Made by a program: the position numbers and the translations under genes. Shown here one piece after another: positions 1-9,719 of a DNA stretch of 64,000 nt. The first letter of the stretch is position 1; each line of letters begins with the position of its first letter. The notes beneath the pieces were generated by a model, which saw nothing but the letters and a program-made list of their open reading frames with translations, had not been told where the DNA came from and did no database searches. This DNA comes from Thiorhodococcus sp. Lineage in GTDB: Bacteria > Pseudomonadota > Gammaproteobacteria > Chromatiales > Chromatiaceae. Location of the stretch: NCBI GenBank assembly GCA_029257385.1, contig JARIBS010000066.1, positions 1 through 64,000 of the forward strand, written 5' to 3'.

Positions 1-185
1 AGCGACATCAGAGCACCCACACAAATTATCTGAACAGCTTGTTAAAGATCTAAATACTGCAAATACTAAGCAGGAAAATAACCCGCCCAGACCAACCAGT
101 ATACAACAATACAATCAGACGTCAACAACTAAATACTCCGTCGCAAACGCTTTATTCTACAAACCCCTAAATCCATCAAGGGGGA
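1..185 (-). promoter_or_regulatory. rRNA operon leader (boxA-like antiterminator region); the 16S gene should lie just left of the window
   Basis: Reverse complement of 1-60 reads gatctttaacaagctgttcagataatttgtgtgggtgctctgatgtcg, closely resembling the enterobacterial 16S leader (gctctttaacaattt...cagacaatctgtgtgggcactcg). Confidence 0.8.
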
Positions 186-190
186 ATATC

Positions 191-218
191 ATTGTAGATC
201 ACGCGATAAAAAAGTCAA
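191..218 (-). promoter_or_regulatory. Strong sigma70-like promoter, probable rrn P1
   Basis: Minus strand TTGACT (218-213), N16, TACAAT (196-191), directly upstream of the rRNA leader. Confidence 0.7.
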
Positions 219-239
219 GGGAAAAACAGACCTTTGAGG

Positions 240-1448
240 TCAGGTCAGTCGGACGCGTGCGAAACGGCGCTTGCCTACCTGATAGATATGCTCGGATCCC
301 GCGATGCAGGCTGTTTGAGCATCTTCTACTCTCTCGCCATCGAGCCGGACTGCTCCCTGCCGGATCATGCGGATCGCTTCCGAAGTGCTAGTCACAAGCC
401 CGGCATTTTTCAGCAAGTTGGCGATCGCCATGGAGCGCGCCTCTCCGCAGGCAAGATCGATCTGCTCAATCGCATCGGGAATTGCACCACGCTGAAACCG
501 GGCGATGAATGCCTCTTTCGCACGCCGAGCCTGTTCAGTGCCGTGAAAGCGCCCGACCAACTCCAGACCGAGTTCGAATTTTATATCGCGAGGGTTGCTC
601 CCTGTTCGAACGGACTCCTGCCATGCCCTGACCTCGGTCATGTCGCGAAAGCTCAGCAGTTCAAAATAGCGCCACATGAGCGTATCGGAAACAGACATGA
701 TCTTGCCGAACATCTCTTCGGGCGCATCGGTGATGCCGATGTAGTTACCGAGCGATTTCGACATTTTTTGAACGCCGTCGAGCCCCTCCAAGAGCGGCAG
801 GGTAATGACGACCTGTGGCTCTTGACCATAAGCCTCCTGGAGCTGACGACCGACGAGCAGGTTGAATTTCTGATCCGTGCCCCCGAGCTCGATATCGGCT
901 TTGAGCGCGACGGAGTCATAACCCTGGATGAGTGGATAGAGAAACTCATGAATCGCGATGGGCTGACCCGATTTGTAGCGCTTGGAAAAATCATCGCGCT
1001 CCAACATGCGTGCGACCGTATGCTGTGCGGCCAATTGTATCAGACCTGCTGCACCTAGCTCATTGAGCCACGCTGAGTTGAAAACGATCTTGGTTTTGCC
1101 AGGATCGAGAATGCGGAAGACCTGATCCTGGTAGGTTTCAGCGTTGTGCTCAATCTCGTCGCGCGACAATGGCTTGCGGGTCACATTCTTGCCACTTGGA
1201 TCGCCAATCATGCCGGTGAAATCGCCAATCAGAAACAGGACTTCATGACCTAGCTCCTGGAATTGGCGCAGCTTATTGAGAAGTACGGCATGACCGAGAT
1301 GCAGATCCGGCGCGGTAGGATCGAATCCCGCCTTGACTCGCAAGGAGCGCCCAAGCGCCAGCTTCTGGCGTAAGGCATCTTCCAGCAGGATTTCTTCCGT
1401 CCCGCGCCGAATCAGCGCAAGAGATTGCTCAAGTGAATCCATCTTCAA
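240..1448 (-). CDS. tyrS: Tyrosyl-tRNA synthetase
   Basis: 402 aa; [16 protein letters not shown] and C-terminal S4-like domain. Confidence 0.97.
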   Translation of the reverse strand: MKMDSLEQSLALIRRGTEEILLEDALRQKLALGRSLRVKAGFDPTAPDLHLGHAVLLNKLRQFQELGHEVLFLIGDFTGMIGDPSGKNVTRKPLSRDEIEHNAETYQDQVFRILDPGKTKIVFNSAWLNELGAAGLIQLAAQHTVARMLERDDFSKRYKSGQPIAIHEFLYPLIQGYDSVALKADIELGGTDQKFNLLVGRQLQEAYGQEPQVVITLPLLEGLDGVQKMSKSLGNYIGITDAPEEMFGKIMSVSDTLMWRYFELLSFRDMTEVRAWQESVRTGSNPRDIKFELGLELVGRFHGTEQARRAKEAFIARFQRGAIPDAIEQIDLACGEARSMAIANLLKNAGLVTSTSEAIRMIRQGAVRLDGERVEDAQTACIAGSEHIYQVGKRRFARVRLT

Positions 1449-1628
1449 AATAACCGTCTAAATACGCGTGAAACACCCAAGCGCATGATGGGGGAATATC
1501 CAGTGACAAGGCCTAAGCGTGGTTTGAAACCACGCAAGTTATGCACGAACCTTGTCCGAAAATACCAATTCAGACTACACTGCATCAGCAAGAAACTCTT
1601 TATATTTGCCTGAAATTACAGCTTCTTC

Positions 1629-1886
1629 ATGATTCGTGATCATAAATTCCAGCGGACCGAGTGGACGCCCCACAAAAAACGCAGGATCGGCCGCCGGTCC
1701 CTACTGCGGGCTGTAGTCCTCGTGGCACTGATAGGGCTAGGATATGCTCTGTATCTATGGTCGAGCGCGCCTCTGGTTAACGCACCATTGGAGCCTGGCA
1801 CCCGTGTCAGTGGCGACACACAGGTTATCCCTCTCGAGATTCCACGCAATAAGCACCAGCCCGCTGAATCAGGGCCACGAGACTAG
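1629..1886 (+). CDS. Small single-TM hypothetical protein
   Basis: 85 aa ORF, basic N-terminus then LLRAVVLVALIGLGYALYLW transmembrane segment. Confidence 0.5.
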   Translation: MIRDHKFQRTEWTPHKKRRIGRRSLLRAVVLVALIGLGYALYLWSSAPLVNAPLEPGTRVSGDTQVIPLEIPRNKHQPAESGPRD

Positions 1887-1921
1887 CCCTCGCATGCGCC
1901 CGATCGCTTAGGTCAGCGGCT

Positions 1922-2308
1922 TTAGGCCGAGAAAGACGATCCACATCCGCAGGTCGTAGCTGCGTTAGGATTTCTGATCACGAACTGAGCGCCTTGCAGC
2001 CCTTCTGTGTAGTCGATTTCGGCGCCAGTGAGATATTGCATGCTGGTTGGGTCCACCACGAGCGTCACGCCATCCGTGACGATCTCCGTATCCCCGTCCT
2101 GAATCTCTTCATCGAACGTAAAACCATACTGAAATCCTGAGCACCCCCCACCCTGGATGTAAACGCGCAGCATCAGGCCCGGATTGCCTTCCTCGCTGAT
2201 GAGTTCAGACACCTTGGACGCAGCGGAAGGGGTGAAGATCAGAGCAGTGTCTGTGACGACTTCGGCATTCATTCTGGATGCATCCTCATGTGGTTCATTC
2301 TGAAGCAA
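1922..2308 (-). CDS. erpA: Iron-sulfur cluster insertion protein ErpA
   Basis: A-type carrier fold; [11 protein letters not shown] and C-terminal [10 protein letters not shown]. Start may be at the internal Met (MNAEVV). Confidence 0.93.
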   Translation of the reverse strand: MLQNEPHEDASRMNAEVVTDTALIFTPSAASKVSELISEEGNPGLMLRVYIQGGGCSGFQYGFTFDEEIQDGDTEIVTDGVTLVVDPTSMQYLTGAEIDYTEGLQGAQFVIRNPNAATTCGCGSSFSA

Positions 2309-2376
2309 ATGTGTGTCTGATCTACAAGCGCTTCAAGCAACTGAACTGTGCAGATCAGTTATTGCAGCCGCTTACT

Positions 2377-3084
2377 TTACTGAGATGAGGGCTCCCAAGG
2401 AAACATAACGGATGTGGTCAGCAGCAGCTTAGAGGTTGGTTTGATCGCGATAACAATCGCTGTTGGTGTGAAATCAGACGGCACTTCGAGACGACCCTGG
2501 AAATTCTGGAAATGCTCGAAATCCATGATCAATGCCTTTGGATGCGCCTCTGGCAACTGTTCCAGATCTAAGCTCACACGCTCATCTTCGCGCATGCCTT
2601 CCAAGGTCATGTGCATTTCGCCCTGCGAGCGCCCAACCCCCTGAACCAGTTGCGTGACGGTGAAAGAGTACAGGAAAGCCCTTGCTTCTTCGCCAGGTGT
2701 GAGGCGCATATCATAGACTTGGATGGCGCCCTTGCCGTCTTCCTGAACTAATCGTTTGAGATAGCTTGACTCGCGACTCAGCTCCAAGCGAGCGTCCTGG
2801 GCTTGCGTCAACCGCTCTTGCAGCAAGCGGAAGGCTTCCTTGTCGATCTGAGCAGCGCGCTCCAGAATCATACGCTGGCGCTCGGATTCGGCTAGCAAAG
2901 CACCTAGGGTATTGCGCTCTTCGAGCAAATGGACGCGAAGGGAATCAGCTGAGGTCACGCCGGTGCCGGGGCCCAAAGCGCCACCACCAAGTTCAAACCC
3001 GATCAAGAAGATGGCGGCGACCGCAAGAGCAAAAGCCCCGGACGCGAGAAGCCGAAAAGAGAAGCGCCGAGATGAATCAGGCAT
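2377..3084 (-). CDS. Conserved hypothetical membrane-anchored coiled-coil protein
   Basis: 235 aa, N-terminal TM, coiled coil; between argC and erpA. Confidence 0.75.
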   Translation of the reverse strand: MPDSSRRFSFRLLASGAFALAVAAIFLIGFELGGGALGPGTGVTSADSLRVHLLEERNTLGALLAESERQRMILERAAQIDKEAFRLLQERLTQAQDARLELSRESSYLKRLVQEDGKGAIQVYDMRLTPGEEARAFLYSFTVTQLVQGVGRSQGEMHMTLEGMREDERVSLDLEQLPEAHPKALIMDFEHFQNFQGRLEVPSDFTPTAIVIAIKPTSKLLLTTSVMFPWEPSSQ

Positions 3085-3089
3085 GTCGA

Positions 3090-4121
3090 CTAGGGCAGCA
3101 AGGCCAATCCCTCTAGTCCGGTCGACTCAGCAACGCCAAACATCAGATTCATGTTCTGCACGGCCTGCCCCGCCGCCCCCTTGACCAAATTGTCGATAAC
3201 CGATTGCACGATCACCACAGCGCCGCCATCTCCCTGACGGCCGACAGCGATGCGACAGAGATTGGCGCCGCGCACCGAGCGCGTGTCTGGATGGCCGCCC
3301 GGCATCAGGTCGATGAAGGGTTCTTGCGCATAGCGCTCGGCATACAAGCGCTCAAGATCAATCGAGGTATCGGTAAGCCGCGCATAGAGCGTTGTCTCGA
3401 TTCCGCGGATCATCGGAACCAGATGGGGAACAAAGGTCAGCTCTACATCCACGCCAGCAAACTGCTTGAGATTCTGTGTGATCTCGGGAGCATGCCGATG
3501 GCCGCTCACTGAGTAGGCCTTGAAGCTCTCACCGACTTCTGCCATGAGCAGGCCCGTCGTCGCCTTGCGTCCGGCGCCGCTCACACCGGATTTAACATCG
3601 GCAATAAGCCATGTAGGATCGATTGCCTGCTGCTCCAGGAGGGGCAGAAAACCCAAGGTTACCGCAGTAGGATAACAACCTGGGTTGGCGACGAGCCGCG
3701 CATCGCGGATGGCCTCGCGATTGAGTTCTGGAAGACCATAAGCAGCCTCGGCGAGCAACTCTGGACACTGATGGGGCATCCCGTACCATCGCTCCCAGAG
3801 TGCAACATCCTTGAGACGGAAATCCGCAGCCAGATCAATGACACGAACGCCCCGCCCGAGCAGTTCGGGCGTTGTCTGCATGGCGGTCCCGTTAGGTGTT
3901 GCGAAGAACACCAGATCGCATGCGGCGAGCGCATCTGGATTCGGCTCGGTAAAGCACAGGTCGAGACTCCCACGCAGGTGCGGAAACACCTCGGAAACAG
4001 GCTGCCCCGCTTCGCCGCGCGAGGTGATCGCCGAGATGGACACCTGTGGATGACGGAGCAGGATCCGCAGCAACTCAGCGCCCGTATATCCTGTCCCTCC
4101 AACAATTCCGACCCTAATCAT
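3090..4121 (-). CDS. argC: N-acetyl-gamma-glutamyl-phosphate reductase
   Basis: 343 aa; [29 protein letters not shown]. Confidence 0.97.
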   Translation of the reverse strand: MIRVGIVGGTGYTGAELLRILLRHPQVSISAITSRGEAGQPVSEVFPHLRGSLDLCFTEPNPDALAACDLVFFATPNGTAMQTTPELLGRGVRVIDLAADFRLKDVALWERWYGMPHQCPELLAEAAYGLPELNREAIRDARLVANPGCYPTAVTLGFLPLLEQQAIDPTWLIADVKSGVSGAGRKATTGLLMAEVGESFKAYSVSGHRHAPEITQNLKQFAGVDVELTFVPHLVPMIRGIETTLYARLTDTSIDLERLYAERYAQEPFIDLMPGGHPDTRSVRGANLCRIAVGRQGDGGAVVIVQSVIDNLVKGAAGQAVQNMNLMFGVAESTGLEGLALLP

Positions 4122-4359
4122 GCTGATAGACCGAGTTTAAAGTTAAAGAATCATTACGGAGCCTCCCCCGCCCCTATCATCAGAAGGGGTCGGAGATCGC
4201 ATGGAAAGCTAACCTGAAGCGCAGCCGCTAATTAGGATAGGGTAGTGCGATATCTCGGGAGATGTCGGCCATGGCGACCGCCTAGATGAGCAAGGCGAAG
4301 CGCATCCGGCCTTTGACCTCAATCGACACAGTGCACCGGATTGTGTCGGGTAACATGCG

Positions 4360-4758
4360 TCAAGAACATCCGCCGCCCGAAGCAGAGGATGAACCGCAGC
4401 CCCCGCAACCGCCACCTCCTGGCTGGGGGAGATTGTTGAAAACGAACGTCGCGCTACCGTCGCCGTTATCGACAAAATCGATCTCGACCCCACGCAGATG
4501 CTCGAGCGTGTCGTCGTCAATGACCACTTTGAAATCGTCGAATGCCAGCACGCCATCGTCGTCGCCAATGGCATCGGTGAAGGTCATCCCGAAGCTTATG
4601 CCGCTGCAACCACCTGCCGTTGCAAACACGCGAACACCTTGAACGCTGGCGTCGACTTGCTGAAAAAGGTCGGTCATCTTGGCTTGGGCTGGCTGAGTCA
4701 GCGTCAATTCCGTCTCACTGAGCGCTGCGGACATGGGTCGGATCCTCGTAAAATTCAT
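4360..4758 (-). CDS. HesB/IscA-like A-type Fe-S carrier paralogue with Cys/Gly-rich tail
   Basis: GGCSGISFGM motif; tail GGGGCGGCGSSSASGGGCS. Confidence 0.8.
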   Translation of the reverse strand: MNFTRIRPMSAALSETELTLTQPAQAKMTDLFQQVDASVQGVRVFATAGGCSGISFGMTFTDAIGDDDGVLAFDDFKVVIDDDTLEHLRGVEIDFVDNGDGSATFVFNNLPQPGGGGCGGCGSSSASGGGCS

Positions 4759-4818
4759 GCAAATTGGTTCTCAAGCCTAGCAGAAAGCTGCTTGGATATT
4801 CCAGCGTAAAGTAGGAGG

Positions 4819-5400
4819 TTAAGGCTCTAGCCGCGACTGCGCGCCTAACTGCGCAAGATGGCGCTCGGCATCGATGAGATGCTCGCCCCAATGCTGCACG
4901 TAACCGCTCGCCCAGGCGGCAATGGCGTGGTGCGGATTCGATTCGTAAATCCGCAGGCCCTGCTGCAATTCGCAGTAGATATCGGTCAAATCGTCTGCGA
5001 GACTGCCAGTCATTGCCTCCACGCCATCGGCAGCGCAATCGAACTCGAGCCAATAACTGTCGCGATCACCGAGCAGCATGCGCAACAGTGTAAACAGCTC
5101 AAATCGCGCGTCCAAATCGACTCGCGTGTCGTGCTCCAGATACTCTTGATCCGTCTCGACCGAGGCGACAATCGCATGGAGACGCGGCAGCATTTCTTTC
5201 ACGCCAATCAGCCAGCGCTTTTGATCCGCCGAGGACGAGTCGATGAGAGCGCAGTAGTGTCTGGCGAGTGTGGCCACTTCGCGGCTGATCTCGCACTCAT
5301 GGTGTGTGGGGGTTGAGGTAGTCATTGCTTCCATGCAGTGCAGTGTAGTCGAGAAACCCAGCGGCGATGTCATAGCGCGATCAATCGCAATATCGAGCAC
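4819..5400 (-). CDS. DUF5063-like hypothetical protein
   Basis: 193 aa acidic helical protein; start probably at internal Met. Confidence 0.6.
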   Translation of the reverse strand: MLDIAIDRAMTSPLGFSTTLHCMEAMTTSTPTHHECEISREVATLARHYCALIDSSSADQKRWLIGVKEMLPRLHAIVASVETDQEYLEHDTRVDLDARFELFTLLRMLLGDRDSYWLEFDCAADGVEAMTGSLADDLTDIYCELQQGLRIYESNPHHAIAAWASGYVQHWGEHLIDAERHLAQLGAQSRLEP

Positions 5401-5417
5401 TGCGGCCTGCGCAACGC

Positions 5418-5588
5418 CTAGAACTCGACCCGATCGAAGTCCTCCTTACCGACCCCACACTCAGGACATTTCCAATCCGCCGGAACATCTTCCCATTTGG
5501 TGCCGGGCGCGATACCGTCATCCGGCCAACCTTCGGCTTCGTCGTAGATTAATCCGCAGACGAGACACTGATACTGACAGGTACTCAT
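5418..5588 (-). CDS. Rubredoxin
   Basis: Hand-translated (below ORF-track cutoff): [56 protein letters not shown]; two CxxC knuckles. Confidence 0.95.
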   Translation of the reverse strand: MSTCQYQCLVCGLIYDEAEGWPDDGIAPGTKWEDVPADWKCPECGVGKEDFDRVEF

Positions 5589-5806
5589 ATTACTTTATTA
5601 CTCCATCCAGGCGCGCCAACGTGGCTCGGAATGAATGACTCGACGCCTGGCACGCACAACAGACCAAATTTAACCAGCAGATCGGACTTTACACCACGTA
5701 CTTCAACTCGTTCCCGACCGGAGAAACCCTTGCCAAGCAGCGCTCCCCAACCGTTACGCGCATCGCCTCGACTCGAAGTGTCAGAAACTTTATACCCCCA
5801 AGGACG

Positions 5807-6610
5807 TTGGCGCAGATGACCACAAACGTCGCACGACCCATCGTTCTGTGTGTTGGTGGTCACGATCCGAGCGGAGGGGCGGGAATTTTAGCAGATGCCG
5901 AAGCGATTCTGGCCGCTCAGGCCTTCGCGGTTACAGTGGTGACCGCACTCACCGATCAGGATACGTGCGGATTACGCCAAATCTACCCGCAATCGTGCGA
6001 TCAGGTCGAGGCGCAGTGCCGCAGGCTCATCGCCGACAGCCCACCCCACGCCATCAAGATCGGCTTGCTCGCCAGCTCAGGGATCGCACGCGCCCTCAGT
6101 CGCATTATCCATGATCATCCGAATCTTCCCGTCATTCTCGACCCCGTACTGGCGAGCGGAGCCGGTCAGGCGTTCGTCGATGCCGCGCTGCTCAACCAGA
6201 TGCGCCGACACCTGCTTCATCGCTGCACGCTCGTCACACCCAATCTGCCCGAAGCCTACACACTCACCGACGGCGATTCGCCAGACGCTTGTGCCGCTTA
6301 TTTGCTGAGCACCGGTATCCGCTGGGCACTGATCACCGGCGCCCACGACGACACCGAGCAAGTGACTAACCGTCTCTATGGCGCAAATGGTGCCCGGCTC
6401 GAATGGAACTGGCCACGACTGCCGGGCGACTACCATGGTTCGGGATGCACCCTCGCCAGCGCCATTGCCGCACGCCTGGCCTGGGGCATGGAAATGGCCG
6501 AAGCGGTTGCATCGGCGCAAGACTACACTTGGAACAGCCTCAGTCACGCCTTTCGCACCGGACGCTGTCAACTGACGCCCAATCGCCTCTATCACTTACG
6601 GCCAAGCTGA
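5807..6610 (+). CDS. thiD: Hydroxymethylpyrimidine/phosphomethylpyrimidine kinase
   Basis: VLCVGGHDPSGGAGILADAEA; DYHGSGCTLASAIAA. Confidence 0.93.
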   Translation: MAQMTTNVARPIVLCVGGHDPSGGAGILADAEAILAAQAFAVTVVTALTDQDTCGLRQIYPQSCDQVEAQCRRLIADSPPHAIKIGLLASSGIARALSRIIHDHPNLPVILDPVLASGAGQAFVDAALLNQMRRHLLHRCTLVTPNLPEAYTLTDGDSPDACAAYLLSTGIRWALITGAHDDTEQVTNRLYGANGARLEWNWPRLPGDYHGSGCTLASAIAARLAWGMEMAEAVASAQDYTWNSLSHAFRTGRCQLTPNRLYHLRPS

Positions 6611-6776
6611 ATGAAAAAGCCCAAGAATCCGGGGCAGCAGAGCATGCGTCGCAGCTCGGCGCTGGAGCGCGACTTAAACTGCGCGGAGGTCTGCGAAAAA
6701 CGGGGCGCGATCTGAACTCTGTCGACCAGTCGCGAGATGTGCACTACACCTCGCGTCTAAATCAACCGGCTATTTA

Positions 6777-6908
6777 TTAATCTCTCTTGTCAGGTGGCGG
6801 GTTGATCAGATTGACGAGCCGGGCCTGAATGCGCCTCGCCCAGAGCGGCTGCGCCCAGTTCCACCCGATCAGGACACCGACCGCCAGCACAAGCAGTAAC
6901 TGAATCAT
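6777..6908 (-). CDS. Small (43 aa) single-TM protein
   Basis: Hand translation MIQLLLVLAVGVLIGWNWAQPLWARRIQARLVNLINPPPDKRD*; preceded by GGAGGAAAAG Shine-Dalgarno. Confidence 0.5.
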   Translation of the reverse strand: MIQLLLVLAVGVLIGWNWAQPLWARRIQARLVNLINPPPDKRD

Positions 6909-6910
6909 CT

Positions 6911-6960
6911 TTTCCTCCGTAAGAAACCCCGCCCTTCAGGACGGGGATGGATAGCGGCTG
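6911..6960. repeat. IS200/IS605-end-like (REP-like) hairpin, copy A
   Basis: aagaaaccccgcccttcaggacggggatggatagcgg; related copy at 42021-42066. Confidence 0.6.
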
Positions 6961-7008
6961 CGAATGTGCAGCTAACGCCAATCAATGCGGGTTTTACAGC
7001 GGCAGGAA

Positions 7009-7779
7009 TCAGATCTGATCCTCCAGACGAAAGCCAAAAAGCTCAAGCAGAATACCCGTGATCGCACCACCGAGCAGACCGCCCATAAGTCCGGGAGGGA
7101 TATCATTGAGCACCTTACCGATCTCATCGCGCGTGCCAGCCTCAAGCATCGCTGACGTGCTTCCGCCAAGAATCCAGATGCTTGCACCCACAACTGCGGC
7201 AATTAGACCCGCGACCACCGGCGCCGACAGCGCATCGGGAAGCCAGCCCTGGCTGCGCTTGACCAGCCATCGCTCTGAGACCTGGAAGAAGGTGCCGACC
7301 AGGGCCACGACACCCGCCGCCAGCGCAAACATACCCATATGCCCGCCCAACAAAGCCAGCACCAAGGACAGCGTGGCGCCCGCAAGCAGGCCCGCGATAA
7401 GCCCCGTCAGCGTCTCGGCGAGCGGACGACTCCCGCTCTTGACGATCCAAGAATAGAAACCGCCGGCGACCACGCCAACCAGACCCGCGACGCCGACGAT
7501 GGTCGAAAGCTCGATTTCTTGACCGGTCGCAATCAAATAGCCGATCGAGGCCAGGACGCCCGCCATTGTACCGACCAGCGCAACCGGCATTGCGCTATAA
7601 AACGCCGATGTCGTCATAGCGGCCGCGGCGGAGGCAATGACCAGCGGCTGCCAGCCCACCAGCCCTAACACGATCAAGACCTGATAGAGTCCCGCGAAGA
7701 TCGCCCCAAACAGCGCTCCGGCAAAACCCCACACGAAGAGCGTCAGGACAATCGCGGTAAACTGGTCCTTGATGAGCAT
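7009..7779 (-). CDS. Gly/Ala-rich multi-pass membrane protein
   Basis: 256 aa with several hydrophobic segments. Confidence 0.65.
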   Translation of the reverse strand: MLIKDQFTAIVLTLFVWGFAGALFGAIFAGLYQVLIVLGLVGWQPLVIASAAAAMTTSAFYSAMPVALVGTMAGVLASIGYLIATGQEIELSTIVGVAGLVGVVAGGFYSWIVKSGSRPLAETLTGLIAGLLAGATLSLVLALLGGHMGMFALAAGVVALVGTFFQVSERWLVKRSQGWLPDALSAPVVAGLIAAVVGASIWILGGSTSAMLEAGTRDEIGKVLNDIPPGLMGGLLGGAITGILLELFGFRLEDQI

Positions 7780-7827
7780 GCTCGGTTACCCAGCAACGTT
7801 GATATCGTTCGCTCTAGTCTAACCCAC

Positions 7828-8246
7828 ATGCCGAGCCGCCACCGGGTAATCAAGATGTCGGTTTGGCGCACGCACGCGTGCTCATCAATGGCCGCCAGAA
7901 GCTCTGAGAATCAGTTTACAATCGTTATTAGGCCCTTGAGCGTTGCAAGAGAGTGGCATGGCGCGCGTGCACGGCGTGCTGTGCGAAAAGCGGGGCTACA
8001 AGGGCGCGCCCTTCGACCAAGGGCGCGTGAGGCTTTGGGTCCAGCGGTGACGGTACAGAGTGCCAAGGGCAGTGAGTTCCACGCCTTCAAGGTGATACCC
8101 AAGCGCTGGGTGGTCGAGCGCAGCTTTGTCTGGCTGGAGAAACACCGAAGGCTGTGGACGAACTACGAGCGCCTGCTCAATACCAGCCTGCAGTTCGTCC
8201 ACTTAGCCTTCTTGGCTGTGCTGCTCAGAAGATCTTAAACAGACTC
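7828..8246 (+). pseudogene. IS5-family transposase, C-terminal remnant
   Basis: KGSEFHAFKVIPKRWVVERSFVWLEKHRRLWTNYERLLNTSLQFVHLAFLAVLLRRS; DDE catalytic N-terminal part missing; ends in terminal-IR-like taaacagactc. Confidence 0.8.
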
Positions 8247-9719
8247 TTAGAAGTAGTAACCGAGATTCAGGTTGAACCGGTAGTTCCACTTATCGTTGCC
8301 GTTGGCGCCGAAGTCGCCGACGCCGTAGAGGCTGCTGTAATCGTCTGCGCCATCATTGGCGGCCTCGGTGCCGACGAAGTAGTTGCCGTTGGAATAGGCC
8401 AGGTCGCTGTAGATGTACCAGCCCCCGCGCGCCCAAGCCGCGCCAACGACGAACATGTCGCTGTTGTTGAAGTCCGACTCATCCTTGACGATGCTGCTGT
8501 ACTCGACATAGGGCAGCACATAGTCGAGCCAGGGGATCTGGGGCGTCTCCTGTTTGTAGCTGAGCGAGATTGCCGGAATCCAGGCCTTGGCAGCCGCTGG
8601 CCAAGCGAAATCATAGGCGCCCATCGGCACCAGGGTATCCGTGCCCCAGGGGTTGTCGCTGTCGATGTCGTACTCGTAGCGGGTCAACTGGGTCGCCAGA
8701 GTCCAATTGTCGAGACGGTTGATCATGTGCGCCGAGGCCGCCCAATGACTGCCGTCGTCGGTGCGTTGGCCGCGTAGCTGACCATATTGCAGCGAAGCAC
8801 CGATGTCGGTCGGGATGCCCACATCGTTGAGGCTGTAGATCGCACGCAGGTTGAACTGGTTGCGTTCATCATAGCCGTTGTTGGCACCGCCATAGCTGAC
8901 ATTTCCGTTGGCATCGGCCGACTCGGTCCAGCGCACCACGTCATAGCTGTAGCGCGCGCTGTCGAGACTGCGTCCGAAGAAGCTCGGGTCGCTACCCACA
9001 TAGTAGGCAAAATCCAGGGTCCAATCGTCGAGCTTCTTGGTGTACTTGACACCCAGATCCATGTCGTCGGAGAGACCGACATAGTAGTGCTGATCGAAGA
9101 ACCAGCTTTTCGAAACACCATAGGCGCTCGGGCCGAAGGGCACCCGATTGAGGCCGACCTTGACCTCGCTCTCATCGGCGAAGCGGTAGCCAAGCCAGCC
9201 CGAATGCATAAAGTTGTAACTCTTGCCGGTTCCGGCCGCGTACCAGCGATACTCCAGCGCACCGATGATGTTCTCGTAGTCCAGCGTGAGATTGATCCGA
9301 AAGACATCAAGCTCGACGTTGCCGCCGTTGCCGCCGCGATTGGGACCGTTGTCGAGACCCTCATAACTGCCGATTAAATAATTGGCGCGTATCGCGCCGC
9401 CGATCTTCACCGGACCGATCTTGAAGCCCTCATCTTCGACGGGCGCCGTCTGCGCCGCCATGCTCGGCGCTTGCGTATCGGTTGGCGCTGGAGCGGCTTG
9501 CAGCGGCTCGCTCCTAGCGGCCGCCAGCGCGCGCTCGGCTTCAGCGAGCTGGCGCTGCAAGTCGCTCACGCGCTGCTCCAGCGCCTGCTCGCTGGCGCCC
9601 AGCGCCGCCGCCGGTGCGCCAGACAGCACGGCGAGCAGCGCTACCAAGCTGGCTGCGCTCGCGCCAGCCACTGCATTGGGGGTCTTGCAGTTTTTCACTA
9701 ACGGACTCCTTTCCATCAC
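8247..9719 (-). CDS. Outer-membrane porin-like protein
   Basis: 490 aa; signal peptide, short coiled coil, beta-strand pattern, terminal aromatic (NLGYYF). Confidence 0.8.
   Translation of the reverse strand: MMERSPLVKNCKTPNAVAGASAASLVALLAVLSGAPAAALGASEQALEQRVSDLQRQLAEAERALAAARSEPLQAAPAPTDTQAPSMAAQTAPVEDEGFKIGPVKIGGAIRANYLIGSYEGLDNGPNRGGNGGNVELDVFRINLTLDYENIIGALEYRWYAAGTGKSYNFMHSGWLGYRFADESEVKVGLNRVPFGPSAYGVSKSWFFDQHYYVGLSDDMDLGVKYTKKLDDWTLDFAYYVGSDPSFFGRSLDSARYSYDVVRWTESADANGNVSYGGANNGYDERNQFNLRAIYSLNDVGIPTDIGASLQYGQLRGQRTDDGSHWAASAHMINRLDNWTLATQLTRYEYDIDSDNPWGTDTLVPMGAYDFAWPAAAKAWIPAISLSYKQETPQIPWLDYVLPYVEYSSIVKDESDFNNSDMFVVGAAWARGGWYIYSDLAYSNGNYFVGTEAANDGADDYSSLYGVGDFGANGNDKWNYRFNLNLGYYF

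Noticed and set aside
4143-4358. About 215-bp gap between argC and the IscA-like gene, screened for a small gene or RNA
   Set aside because: Only very short frames and no clear conserved structure visible by eye.
6611-6715. 34-codon ORF directly after the thiD stop (MKKPKNPGQQSMRRSSALERDLNCAEVCEKRGAI)
   Set aside because: Too short, no recognisable feature and no clear RBS; could be real but unsupported.
8154-9377. Plus-strand Val/Ala-rich ORFs opposite the porin
   Set aside because: Low-complexity antisense frames of the porin gene.
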